Shown: positions 24,242-34,200 of the stretch, piece by piece
Numbering within the stretch: the first letter of the stretch is position 1
Layout: the number at the start of each line of letters is the position of its first letter
From: RBG-13-68-16 sp041494245
GTDB taxonomy: Bacteria > Acidobacteriota > Thermoanaerobaculia > Thermoanaerobaculales > Thermoanaerobaculaceae
Reading direction: 5' to 3'
Length of the DNA: 64,000 nucleotides
Assembly: GCA_041494245.1 (NCBI GenBank)
Contig: JBGQAK010000007.1
Location: 124,001 to 188,000, forward strand
Notes under the pieces: model-generated
The model's input: only the letters and a program-made list of their open reading frames with translations
Told to the model about the DNA's origin: nothing
The model's database searches: none
Program-made: the position numbers and the translations under genes

Positions 24242-26004
24242 CGAAGATCCTGGTTGGGCTGGGCACCTGCGGGATCGCCGCGGGAGCCGAGAAGACCTAC
24301 CAGGCCCTCGCCGAGAGGAAGGCCGGCGGGGCGGTCCCGTTCGAGCTGGAGAAGACCGGCTGCATCGGCATGTGCTACCGGGAGCCGCTGGTCGAGATCA
24401 GGGGTGACGACGGTTCCCGCGTGCAGTACGGAAACGTCTCCCCCGACAGGATCCAACGAATCCTGGACGAGCACGTGGCGCAGGGGAAGGCCATCGAGGA
24501 CTGGATGGTCTGGTCCGACGACGGCCGCGGGAGCGAGCGACCGTACTTCTCGCACCAGACCCGCATCGTGCTGCGCAACTGCGGCAAGATCAACCCGGAG
24601 TCGCTCGACGACTATCTGGCAGCCGAAGGGTACCGGGCGCTCGCGCGGGTTCTGGAGCAGAACGAACCCGACGCGCTGATCGCCGCGATCGTGGACTCGG
24701 GCCTGCGCGGCCGCGGCGGCGCCGGCTTCCTGACAGGAATGAAGTGGCGCTTCACGCGCCAGGCCCAGGGCGACCGGAAGTTCATTATCTGCAACGCCGA
24801 CGAGGGCGACCCCGGAGCGTTCATGGACCGCTCGGTTCTCGAGAGCGACCCCCATTCGGTTCTCGAGGGCATGGCTATTGGCGCCTTCGCGATCGGTGCG
24901 AACGAGGGCTACATCTACGTCCGCGCCGAGTATCCAAAGGCGATCGAGCGCCTCAACATCGCGATCACCCAGGCCGAGGAGAGAGGCTTCCTCGGCGACG
25001 ATATCTGCGGGAAGGGGTATCGCTTCCACGTCAAGCTCAAGGAGGGTGCCGGGGCGTTCGTGTGCGGCGAGGAGACCGCCCTGATGGCGTCGATCGAGGG
25101 CAGGCGCGGCATGCCGCGCATCCGTCCCCCGTTCCCCGCCTCCAAGGGCCTGTGGGACTGCCCCACCTGCATCAACAACGTGGAGACGTTCGCCAACGTC
25201 CCGTGGATCGTGCTCAACGGGGCGGAATCGTTTGCCGCAATCGGTACGGCGAACAGCAAGGGCACCAAGGTTTTCGCGATGGCCGGCAAGATCAAACGCG
25301 GCGGGCTGGTCGAGGTACCGATGGGCATTTCGATCCGCGACATCGTCTTCGACGTTTGCGGCGGGATCAAGCAGGACAAGAAGTTCAAGACCGTGCAGAT
25401 GGGTGGGCCATCCGGCGGTTTCATCCCTGCCCAGCTCCAGGACACCGTGATCGACTACGAGTCCATCAACCGGACCGGCGCCATCATGGGCTCCGGCGGC
25501 CTGGTCGTAATAGACGAGACCACCTGCATGGTGGACATCACGCGATTCTTCCTCGAGTTCACGCAGCGCGAGTCGTGCGGCAAGTGCACGTTCTGCCGGG
25601 TCGGCACCAAGCGCATGCTCGAGGTGCTGACCCGCATTTGCGAAGGCGAAGGCAGGGAGGGCGACATTGAACTCCTGGAGGAGCTGGCAGCCCTTGTGAA
25701 GAACACCTCTCTGTGCGGCCTCGGGCAGACGGCTCCCAATCCCGTTTTGACGGCGATCAAGTACTTCCGCTCCGAGTTTGAGGCCCACATCACCAACAAG
25801 AGGTGCCCGGCGCACCAGTGCAAGCCGTTGCTCACCTACATAATCCTTGACACCTGCGTCGGCTGCCTCTTGTGCGCCAAGGTCTGCCCGACCAATGCGA
25901 TTACGGGCGAGCTCAAAAAGGTCCACGTCCTCGACCAGTCCAAATGCACACATTGCGGCGAGTGTCACAAGGTCTGCCGCGTCGACGCGATTGCTGTCTA
26001 CTGA
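24238..26004 (+). CDS. NuoF/HydB-like NADH-binding flavoprotein subunit
   Basis: A 588-residue subunit starting at GTG 24238, inside the stop of the NuoE-like gene. Domains: N-terminal thioredoxin-like [2Fe-2S] (TCG near residue 9, CIGMC near 42), the FMN/NADH-binding 51-kDa domain (GLRGRGGAGFLTGMKW; NADEGDPGAFMDRS; GAGAFVCGEETAL), the N3-type cluster motif SCGKCTFCRVGT, and a C-terminal double [4Fe-4S] ferredoxin (CVGCLLCAKVCP; CTHCGECHKVCR). This long form is that of electron-bifurcating HydB/StnB proteins rather than respiratory NuoF. It would oxidise or reduce NAD(H). Confidence 0.92.
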   Translation: MTKILVGLGTCGIAAGAEKTYQALAERKAGGAVPFELEKTGCIGMCYREPLVEIRGDDGSRVQYGNVSPDRIQRILDEHVAQGKAIEDWMVWSDDGRGSERPYFSHQTRIVLRNCGKINPESLDDYLAAEGYRALARVLEQNEPDALIAAIVDSGLRGRGGAGFLTGMKWRFTRQAQGDRKFIICNADEGDPGAFMDRSVLESDPHSVLEGMAIGAFAIGANEGYIYVRAEYPKAIERLNIAITQAEERGFLGDDICGKGYRFHVKLKEGAGAFVCGEETALMASIEGRRGMPRIRPPFPASKGLWDCPTCINNVETFANVPWIVLNGAESFAAIGTANSKGTKVFAMAGKIKRGGLVEVPMGISIRDIVFDVCGGIKQDKKFKTVQMGGPSGGFIPAQLQDTVIDYESINRTGAIMGSGGLVVIDETTCMVDITRFFLEFTQRESCGKCTFCRVGTKRMLEVLTRICEGEGREGDIELLEELAALVKNTSLCGLGQTAPNPVLTAIKYFRSEFEAHITNKRCPAHQCKPLLTYIILDTCVGCLLCAKVCPTNAITGELKKVHVLDQSKCTHCGECHKVCRVDAIAVY

Positions 26005-26022
26005 GGAGGCGGAGAAGTCTCT

Positions 26023-29000
26023 ATGGCGCTGGTCAAGCTGGAGATCAACGGAAAACGGATGATCGCCGACAACTCGCAGACCATCCTGCGGGTCGCCCGG
26101 GAGAACGGCATCGCCGACATTCCGACGATGTGCCATGACGAGCAGCTCGAACCTTTCTCGTCCTGCTACCTGTGCGTCGTCAAGGTCAAGGGCGCTCGCT
26201 CGCTTCTTCCCGCCTGCTCCACGAAGGTGACCGGCGGGATGGTCGTTGAAACCGACACCCCCGAGGTGCGGCGCTCGCGCAAGGCTGCCCTCGAGTTGCT
26301 GCTCTCCAATCACTACGCCGACTGCATCGGCCCCTGCCAACTGGCGTGCCCAGCCGGCGTGGACATTCAGGGCTATGTGGCTCTCGCGGCGCTCGGCAAA
26401 TTCACGGACGCGATCCAGTTGATCAAACAGACCAACCCCCTGCCCGCCATCTGCGGACGCGTCTGCACGCGCCCCTGCGAGGTCAAGGGCTGCCGCCGCA
26501 ACATGCTGGACCAAGCCGTCGGCATCGACTACATCAAGCGCTACATCGCCGACCTCGACCTGGGCAAGGCGGAGCCGTTCCGCCCCACGCTGGGGCCGCC
26601 GGTCGGCAGGAACGTCGCGGTCGTGGGCGGTGGTCCCGCCGGGCTCTCCTGCGCGTATTACCTCGCGCTCAAGGGCTATCACGTCCACATCTTCGAGGCC
26701 ATGCCCGAGGCCGGCGGGATGCTGCGCTACGGCATCCCCGAGTACCGCCTCCCCAAGGAGGTCCTCGATCTCGAGATCAGCCAGATCCTCGACCTCGGGG
26801 TCGAGCTTTCCACCAACGTCGCGCTCGGCAAGGACTACACGGTCGCCAGCCTCAAGCAGGACGGGTACGACGCGGTCTTCCTCGGCCTCGGTGCCTGGCA
26901 GAGCTCGACCATGAGGGTCAAGGACGAGGAGACCGAGGGCGTGCTGCCCGGCATCAATTTCCTCGAGAACTTCGGCCTCCGTAAGAAGATCGACATCCAC
27001 GGCACGGTGCTCGTGATCGGGGGCGGCAACACCGCGATCGACTGCGCCCGCACCGCGCTCCGCCTGGGCGCCGGTGAGGTCGGGTTGTTCTACCGCCGCA
27101 CCCGCAACGAGATGCCGGCCAACAAGGTGGAGATCGACGAGGCCGAGCGGGAGGGCGTGAAGTTGGAGTTCCTCGTCGCACCCACGAGGGTCATCAAGAG
27201 GAACGGCCGCCTCGCCGCCCTCGAGTGCCTCCGCATGGAGCTCGGCGAACCCGACTCCAGCGGGCGGCGCAGCCCCAAACCGGTCCGCGGCTCCGAGTTC
27301 AACGTGGAGTGCGACTTCGCGATCGCCGCCATCGGCCAGAACACCACGATCTCGGAGCTGCTGGACGGGAAGGTGCCCAACTTCCTTCCCTTCGGCGAGA
27401 CGCTGGCCCTCACCCGTTGGCAGACAGTCCAGGTCAACGAGAGGACATTCGAGACCAGCGTGGATGGCGTCTTTTCCGGCGGCGACCTGGTCACCGGGGC
27501 GGCCACCGCGGTGGAGGCGATCGCGGCCGGCAGGAAGGCTGCGCATGCGATCGACCGCTACATCGTCACCGGCAAGGCCGAGCCCGAGGCGTTCGAGTTC
27601 ACAAGTCGCAAGGACGCGTTTGCAAAGGTGACGCCCGTTGACCTCAGGTCGATCGAGAAGATCGCGCACAGGCCCATGCCGCTCATCCCCCCTGACGAAC
27701 GCCGGGAGAGCTTCGCCGAGGTCGAGCTCGGATACACCCTTGATGACGTCATGACCGAGGCCGGTCGTTGCCTCGAGTGCGGGTGCACGGCGCTCTTCCA
27801 GTGCGACCTGCGCCGTTACGCCACGGAGTACCAGGTCGAGCTCAAGTCCTTCATGGGTGAGGCGAACCAGTATCAGGTGGACGGCAGCCACCCCCTCATC
27901 GAGCTGGACCCCAACAAGTGCATCCTGTGCGGGCGCTGCGTCCGGATGTGCAGCGAGGTCGTGGGGGTGGCCGCGTACGGGTTCATCAACCGCGGGTTCG
28001 CGACCATGGTCCGTCCCGCGATGGGGGGATCGCTTCTCGACACCGACTGCGTGAGCTGCGGGCTCTGCATCGGAACCTGCCCCACCGGCGCGATCGCGCC
28101 GAAGCTCCCGCTCGCCAAACCGGGCCCGTGGGATAGCACCGCGGTACCTTCGGTTTGCCACTACTGCGGCGTGGGCTGCCAGCTCAACTACGAGGCGTAC
28201 GGCGACTCCCTGATCCGCGTGAGCCGCCGGGAGGACAGCCCGGTCACCCTCGGCAACCACTGCAAGAAGGGGATCTTCGGCTTCGAGTTGGTGCAGGCGC
28301 GCGACCGGATGCTGCGGGCGAAGATCAGACCGGGGAGGGAGCTTCAGGACACGACGCTCGAGGATGCGATCGACTACACCGGGATGCGCCTGAAAGAGCT
28401 CTCACGGGGTTACTCGCCGGAAGAGATGGCCGTCCTGGTTTCGCCCCGCCTCACCAACGAGGAGATCTACCTCGCCCAGAAGCTGGCCCGCGTGGCTCTG
28501 CGCACGCACAACGTGAGCTCGTTCTCCCGGCTCGTGAACCGGGAGTTCGACTGCCCCGAGGTGGTCTCCACCGCGACCTACGCCGACCTCGTGGACGCGC
28601 AGGCGATCCTGGTGGTGAACTCGAACCTCGATTCGGAACACTTCGTCGCCGACCTGCTCGGCAAGCGCGCGATCCGCAAGGGCGCCAGGCTCGTCTACAT
28701 CGGCAGCGCCGACAACCGGACCTCGGCCACCGCGGAGGTCTTCCTGCGGTGCAGGCCGGGCACAGAGGCGCAGGTGCTCCTGGGCGTCGTCAAGGAGTTC
28801 GCGGAGAAGACCGGGAGCGACCTCTCGGAGCGCCCCGCGCTCGCGAAGGCGCTCGCGGGCATCAGGCCCAAGAGCGTGGAAAAACAGGCCGGGATCTCCT
28901 GGCCCGATGTCGAGTCCGCTGCGAACGTCCTCGCCAAGAGCATCCTGAAGGTCATGGTCTTCAACAAGGACTTCCGCGGACCGCGGATTCCGGGGGACGA

Positions 29001-29814
29001 GCGGCTGTTCATCGCGGTCTCGGAGGTCATGGGCTCCCCGGTCCTCGCCCTGCGCGAGAAGTCGAACTCGCAGGGGTTGCTCGACATGGGCGCCAGCCCG
29101 GAGTGGCTCCCGGGCTACGCTTCGCTCGGTGACCACGCGGCCATCGAAGCGCTCGAGAAGGAGTGGTGCGTCGTCCTGCGCGACATGAAGGGCCAGGACG
29201 GCGACCTCACAAAGGCCCTGGCAGAGAAGAAGATCAAGGTTGCCCTCGTGATCGGCGAGGACCCCCTCGGGAACGAGGATCTCCCCGATGACATCCGCAA
29301 CGGCCTCCTCGCCGTGGACTTCCTGGTCGTCGCGGACGTGCTCTTCACCGCGACGGCGGCGGCCGCCAACGTCGTGCTGCCGCTCTCGAGCATGGCCGAG
29401 ACGAGCGGGACCGTCACCAGCTCGGAGCGCCGCGTGCAGAGGGTGCGTCAGGCGATCCCACCCCGCAACGGCATGGAGACATGGCGGATCCTGACCCGGC
29501 TTGGCGCACGCATGGGCCACCGCTTCAAGATGAAGTACGCCGGCGTGGACGAGGTCACGGACGAGATCAGGCTGGCGGTTCCGATCTACCGAGGCGTCCA
29601 GATCGACGATCCAGGGAACGACGGGGTGTGGGACGCGGGCCTGTTCCGGCTCCCCAGGGTGGAACCCGACTGGGGCGCCCTCGGTGACGCCGCTCTGCCC
29701 CACTCCACCCTCGACTTCGACTGTCTCGAAGCGCGTTTCTCCAGACGCTTCCGGCAGCTTCTCGACGGGGCCAGGACACGGAAGCGTTCCACCGAGGCCC
29801 TGGCAGCCTTGTAG
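26023..29814 (+). CDS. Stn/NfnB-like NADPH oxidoreductase fused to a NuoG-like domain
   Basis: A 1263-residue multi-cofactor protein. Order: [2Fe-2S] domain (Cys37, 48, 51, 65); GltD/NfnB-type domain with cysteines CIGPCQLACP and CGRVCTRPCEVKGC, FAD site VAVVGGGPAGLSCAYYLA (about 198-215) and NADP-type site VIGGGNTAIDCAR with Arg pair FYRRTR (about 331-361); double [4Fe-4S] ferredoxin (Cys633, 636, 639, 643; Cys676, 679, 682, 686); then a molybdopterin-type domain with cluster CHYCGVGC plus Cys747. Where formate dehydrogenases have the Cys/Sec-His molybdenum ligand there is FSRLVNREFDCP, so molybdenum binding is unlikely and the domain is NuoG-like. With the NuoE/NuoF genes this resembles the Stn electron-bifurcating transhydrogenase (NADH, NADPH, ferredoxin), with an added C-terminal half. 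Formate dehydrogenase is the alternative, less likely. Confidence 0.85.
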   Translation: MALVKLEINGKRMIADNSQTILRVARENGIADIPTMCHDEQLEPFSSCYLCVVKVKGARSLLPACSTKVTGGMVVETDTPEVRRSRKAALELLLSNHYADCIGPCQLACPAGVDIQGYVALAALGKFTDAIQLIKQTNPLPAICGRVCTRPCEVKGCRRNMLDQAVGIDYIKRYIADLDLGKAEPFRPTLGPPVGRNVAVVGGGPAGLSCAYYLALKGYHVHIFEAMPEAGGMLRYGIPEYRLPKEVLDLEISQILDLGVELSTNVALGKDYTVASLKQDGYDAVFLGLGAWQSSTMRVKDEETEGVLPGINFLENFGLRKKIDIHGTVLVIGGGNTAIDCARTALRLGAGEVGLFYRRTRNEMPANKVEIDEAEREGVKLEFLVAPTRVIKRNGRLAALECLRMELGEPDSSGRRSPKPVRGSEFNVECDFAIAAIGQNTTISELLDGKVPNFLPFGETLALTRWQTVQVNERTFETSVDGVFSGGDLVTGAATAVEAIAAGRKAAHAIDRYIVTGKAEPEAFEFTSRKDAFAKVTPVDLRSIEKIAHRPMPLIPPDERRESFAEVELGYTLDDVMTEAGRCLECGCTALFQCDLRRYATEYQVELKSFMGEANQYQVDGSHPLIELDPNKCILCGRCVRMCSEVVGVAAYGFINRGFATMVRPAMGGSLLDTDCVSCGLCIGTCPTGAIAPKLPLAKPGPWDSTAVPSVCHYCGVGCQLNYEAYGDSLIRVSRREDSPVTLGNHCKKGIFGFELVQARDRMLRAKIRPGRELQDTTLEDAIDYTGMRLKELSRGYSPEEMAVLVSPRLTNEEIYLAQKLARVALRTHNVSSFSRLVNREFDCPEVVSTATYADLVDAQAILVVNSNLDSEHFVADLLGKRAIRKGARLVYIGSADNRTSATAEVFLRCRPGTEAQVLLGVVKEFAEKTGSDLSERPALAKALAGIRPKSVEKQAGISWPDVESAANVLAKSILKVMVFNKDFRGPRIPGDERLFIAVSEVMGSPVLALREKSNSQGLLDMGASPEWLPGYASLGDHAAIEALEKEWCVVLRDMKGQDGDLTKALAEKKIKVALVIGEDPLGNEDLPDDIRNGLLAVDFLVVADVLFTATAAAANVVLPLSSMAETSGTVTSSERRVQRVRQAIPPRNGMETWRILTRLGARMGHRFKMKYAGVDEVTDEIRLAVPIYRGVQIDDPGNDGVWDAGLFRLPRVEPDWGALGDAALPHSTLDFDCLEARFSRRFRQLLDGARTRKRSTEALAAL

Positions 29815-29824
29815 CGGGCTCGGG

Positions 29825-29915
29825 GCAGACAAGACCAGGGGCCGCGCCGTGCGGCGGCCCCCTCTTCCCCCTCCAAGCTCCCACGGCCCCGCGCAACCGC
29901 GGAGCCCTTGTCTGC
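29825..29915 (+). terminator. Nested hairpins after the redox operon (possible terminator)
   Basis: An outer inverted repeat GCAGACAAG (29825-29833) / CTTGTCTGC (29907-29915) encloses a strong inner stem GGGGCCGC (29838-29845) / GCGGCCCC (29854-29861) followed by CTCTTCCCC. It starts 11 bp after the stop of the 1263-codon gene. The T-tract is poor, so termination may be inefficient. Confidence 0.5.
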
Positions 29916-30006
29916 AAGACATCAGTGAGCGATGCTTCAGAAAAAACTACGTCCCACCCTTGGTGCTGTCAACACCGGAACCCCGAGCGCGAAGATTCGC
30001 TCCGCC

Positions 30007-31233
30007 CTACCAGGCCATACCGTGGGATGCCGCCTGTCTCCGGAGGCGGTCATGGACCTCGCCCATCCTCTGCCAGACCTCGGCAGCCATGGGGTGGCTG
30101 GTCGGGTAGAGCCCCCAGTCGAGGCGGGCGGGCGCACCGAAGTAGACCCCTCCGACGAAAACGCTCGCCAACACCTCCTGGCCTGCAAGCAGCGGCGGCA
30201 GGGTGAGCCCAACCGAGGACACCCCGGGCCCCACGTACGGCAGGTGCCCCAGGTCGCGGATCCTGAGGTTGCCCTCGCGGGCCGCACGGGTCAAGAAGTC
30301 GGAGCGCCCCGAATCGGGCTTGCGGACGTCGTCGAAGGCCACCACGTCGGCACCGTGCGGTCCGTACAGGCCGCCGAAGCGCTCTACGACCTGATCCCAA
30401 CCCTCCCGCCGAGCACAGTCCAGCGTTCGCCCCCACATGACGCCGAGTCCGAGGCCCGCGAACCTCTCGGGTGAAAGCCCGTCGCCGGTGAAAGCGCCGG
30501 AGGCATCCTGATTGCTGTCGTGGAACGCCGCCTGTGCCAGGTGATCGACCGGGTCCGACACCACAAGAAAGAGACCGGTGTAGCTCGCTGCCCGCGCCCG
30601 CTGCAGCAGCGTGCGCATGATTGCGCGGTTGGCTTCGAACTGCACCCCTCGCACGTCGCCCCGCGAACCTACGGGTGGGACGCTGTCGCTGGCGGCGAAA
30701 AGGAACACGTCGCAGCGACTGAAGATCTCCGAGATGCCAGCTGGGCGGACGCGCGGCAGGGCGTCGCGACCGCGCCATTGAGCGATCGAGCCCAGCTCCA
30801 TCAACCAGCGCTCCTGGTTGGCCGAATCGAGGTCGTGGATCAGCAGCTCCCGAATCCCTGAGACGCGTGATGGGGTGACCGCAAGCATCGTGGCCGCCAC
30901 CCCGCCGACCCTTCCGAGACCGGCGAGCGCGACGCACCGGCGAGGCCGCCTGGCGGAGGGCTCGGCGAGCCTCTCCAGGTAGCGGAGCACACCCGGGGGC
31001 TCGGGCAGGTAGCTCCAGGTCCGCCTCCTCGAACGCCGCCGCAACGCCTCCAGGCCGGCCGAGGGAGCGTGCCAACCGGGAGCGATCCAGGGCTCGACCC
31101 GCGGATCGCCCCGCCGCGGCTGCAAGAGGATCACAGGGTCGGGTCGGGAGCGCCGTCGCACGCCCCAGCCGAGCTTCTCGGCCGTGGCGGCGTCTCCGCC
31201 GAGCGCCGCACGGCCGTTCCCGAAGATCTTCAC
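30007..31233 (-). CDS. Malate/lactate dehydrogenase-like protein
   Basis: A 408-residue protein. Residues about 1-110 are a non-conserved extension. The remainder follows the LDH/MDH fold: Rossmann motif VALAGLGRVGGVA, ELLIHDLDSANQ (Asp at the NAD-selective position), the substrate-loop arginine equivalent in VGSRGDVRGVQFEANR, VVSDPVDHLAQ in place of the usual TNPVD, and a catalytic-histidine candidate in YGPHGADVV. Substrate unknown. The start is GTG 31233, which overlaps the upstream gene's stop (GTGA); the longer open frame reads into that gene and is Pro/Arg-rich. The coupling suggests the dehydrogenase works on a product or signal of the partner protein. Confidence 0.65.
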   Translation of the reverse strand: MKIFGNGRAALGGDAATAEKLGWGVRRRSRPDPVILLQPRRGDPRVEPWIAPGWHAPSAGLEALRRRSRRRTWSYLPEPPGVLRYLERLAEPSARRPRRCVALAGLGRVGGVAATMLAVTPSRVSGIRELLIHDLDSANQERWLMELGSIAQWRGRDALPRVRPAGISEIFSRCDVFLFAASDSVPPVGSRGDVRGVQFEANRAIMRTLLQRARAASYTGLFLVVSDPVDHLAQAAFHDSNQDASGAFTGDGLSPERFAGLGLGVMWGRTLDCARREGWDQVVERFGGLYGPHGADVVAFDDVRKPDSGRSDFLTRAAREGNLRIRDLGHLPYVGPGVSSVGLTLPPLLAGQEVLASVFVGGVYFGAPARLDWGLYPTSHPMAAEVWQRMGEVHDRLRRQAASHGMAW

Positions 31234-34200
31234 GACCCTGCCCACCTTTCCTCGTGTGCGGCGTGCGTCGATGGGTGCAGCCGGGCAAGAGCCTCGATGT
31301 CCCCCGCCACCAGCTCGCTCGGGAAGCGCTCCCTGGGCGGCACGAACCCCTCCGCCAGCGGCGGGCACCGCGGCGTTCGTACCACCGCGCCGAGGTCGCG
31401 CACCGACAGCAGGCGGCCCTCGGCCTGGCGGAACGTCTCCTCGATCACCAGCAGCAGCTTGCGCGCATTGTGCAGGGCGAGGCGCGAGAAGTCGAGAGCC
31501 GCAACTTCGTCGAGACCCAGGTGGTGCGGGTAGTGGTACGGCAGGCAATCGTTGAGCGAAGGCAGCAGCGAACCGGTCTCCAGCGGTTCCCGGCCCACGA
31601 TGCTCCACCCTCCCACGTAGGGCGCCACAACGCTCTCGCGCAGCACGCCCTTCCAGCCGGGGACGACGGCGCCGCAGCGGTGGGAGATCCCGCGCAGCTC
31701 GAGGGCAGCCCGTGCGGAGGCGCTCGTCACGCCGACCAGCACCTCACGCACCTCCAGACCCACCGCCCGTGCCGCCTCGACCACCTGCACGACCATTTCC
31801 GGGCTGTCCAGGAACGGAACGAGGAGCAGGGCATTGCGCCCGAGCTCCCTCGCCACCGCCACCTGGAGCTCTAGCGTGGGGCTGCCCACGAGCGGGTAGG
31901 TGCCGCCCTCGTAGCCCTGCCAGGTGAGGAAACGCTCGAGGTCGATGGCGAACGTGGGACAACGGGCCACGATTTCGCGGGAGAACTGCCGCCCCAACCC
32001 CAACACAACCCACCGGCGACGGGTGGGCTCATCGGCAAGCCGCTCCCTCGCCCACTCCGCGACGCGGCGCTTGAGCTCCTCCTCGTGCAGGTGGAGCAGC
32101 GCGTTGCCCGGGGCCAGTTCGGCGAAGAACTCCGCGATCGCACGGCGGTTTTCCGCCAGAGCCTTCTGCACCGCGGGCGCCACCGCATAGGGCGGCTGCA
32201 GCATGCTCTCCACGTCCCACACGAACACCAGGGGATTGGTGAGGCGCAGCACGGCCAGCGCTTCGGTTCCCGCCTTGTCCCGGGTTTGCACTGCCGCGCC
32301 GAGCTGCCGGAGGGTCCTCCCGACGAGGCCGGCGTGCCTGGAGGGCAGCGGCAGGAGGCCGAACAGCAGACCTGCGTCGAGCCAGCGAGCAAGCGCCTCC
32401 GAGAACATCCGCTCGAGCGGCGCATCGTCGTCCGCCTCGCTGGCGATCGCCTCCACGAGGGCGCCCTGGCCGATCAGCCGCTCCTGGCCTTCAAACGCGA
32501 GGCTCTCGCCGCCGACGATCACGGGGAGCGCGGCGGCCGAGATTCTCCGCCACATCAGGGCCGCGAGGGGCCGCCTGGCGTCGTCGCCCGAGGTCAGCAC
32601 GAACAGCGTACTCCCCGTGCCCCTCTTGGGCCCCGTACCGTGGTCCGCGACCTCGGCGACGGCACGAAAGCCGGCCGGCAGGGCCACGGCCCCGCTGGTT
32701 GCCTCGACTCGATCGCGGGGAGCGGCAACCGGCTGTTTCTGGGCCGGGTAGTTCACGTACAGGCGTCGCTCCAGCAACGTCCGCGCCACCAGCGGGTGGC
32801 ACAACGCTTCCAGCTCCTCGTGCCGGTCGAGCGCCGCCCGCACGGAAGTGGACGAGACCGCACGAATGTGGGGCGAGGCGGGTACTACTGCGATCCCGGC
32901 TCGGAAGTTCTCGATCCGGTCCGGCAAGCCCTCGCTTCCGGTGTCGTCCCGCATCACCAGGAGGTGGGGGATGTCGAAAATCTCGCCTTCCTTGTCGGCG
33001 TAGGCGCTGGCCCCAACCAGCACGTCCGAACCCACCACGAGCATGAGTCGCCGCGAGCCGAACGTGTGCCTCAGGTGGGCCACGCCGGCCGGGCTCGCGA
33101 GGTTCACCGGCGGCCGGAACGGCGCCAGGAACGCCTCGGGTACCGCCGCGAGCCCCATCCAGGAGAGCTCCTCGCGCAGCTGCCGGGGCAGCGCGTGCTT
33201 GCGCCAGGAGTAGTCGTCCATCTGGACCAGCACCTCGGCGGCGTTCTCCAGCGCTTTGGCAACCACAGCACGGTGAGCGATCGTAAACGGGTCGTAGGTT
33301 CCGGGAATGAAGGCGACGGACGGGTGATCGGGGAAGTGCAGCGCCGGGTGGAGGGTCGCCATTGCCCGGTCGAGGTGGTTGAGCGCCGAGGCGACCAGGA
33401 AAAAGCGAACCTGGTCTCCGGGCCGGTGGGTCACGAGCGAGAGGAGCTTTTTCGTCGCCAGCATCAGGAAGGCCCGAAGCCTTCCGTCGTCCTTGGCGAG
33501 CCGCGACAACCGCTCGAGCACCATCGCGATCTCGGCAAAGCCCTCGATCGCGGTCGACAAGCGCGACTCGGCGAGGGAGCCGAGCAGCATCCCGGTCAGT
33601 CGCCGCAGGACATCGCCGCTCAGGCGCTCGAACTGAACCGAGAGCAGGATCCATCCGACCGTCTGGAGGAGGAGGCGCTGCAGCGCCTCGTTGCCGCGCT
33701 GCACGTTGCCCTCGATGTCGTCGAGCCCCTCCAGGAACTCCTCGTCCGGCAGGCTCGCCAGGACCGAGCCCAGGAAGCGCGGGATGTACCGTGTGATCGC
33801 CTCGATGTCGAGCTCGAGGGAGCGCAGGAGCTCGACCATCAGGTCGTTTCGCTGCGGCACCGTCAACAGCGGCAGCAGGCGGAGCAGGCAGCGCCCGGCA
33901 TGGAAGCGGGTTCCTTCGGCACGGCTCACCTTCAGCAGGTTGGCAAGGTGCGAGGCCACCTCGTTCGCGAAGTACGACCCGGGGTCGCGGCCCTCCTCGT
34001 GGCGGAGGTGGGCGGAGGCCGTGAGGTAGTCGCAGTTGACCTTCTTCTCCACCCAGTCGACGCGGCTCTTCAGGTTGCGAAGCAACACCTCGCGCACCGG
34101 GTCCTGCGCCTGCAGGCTGCGGCATTGCTCGGCGAGCCTGGGAAGGTCGCAGGCGGTTGCCATCTCCTGCAACAGGTACGACTCGGCTACCAGGTAATGC

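Noticed and set aside
24235..28260. 1341-codon open frame on the minus strand, antisense to the redox operon
   Set aside because: Composition is typical of a shadow frame (Asp/Val/Arg/His/Leu-rich, no domains), and the plus strand encodes well-conserved NuoF and NfnB domains.
26023..29814. Interpretation as a functional molybdenum formate dehydrogenase
   Set aside because: The Cys/Sec-His ligand segment is replaced by FSRLVNREFDCP and no in-frame TGA (selenocysteine) is present.
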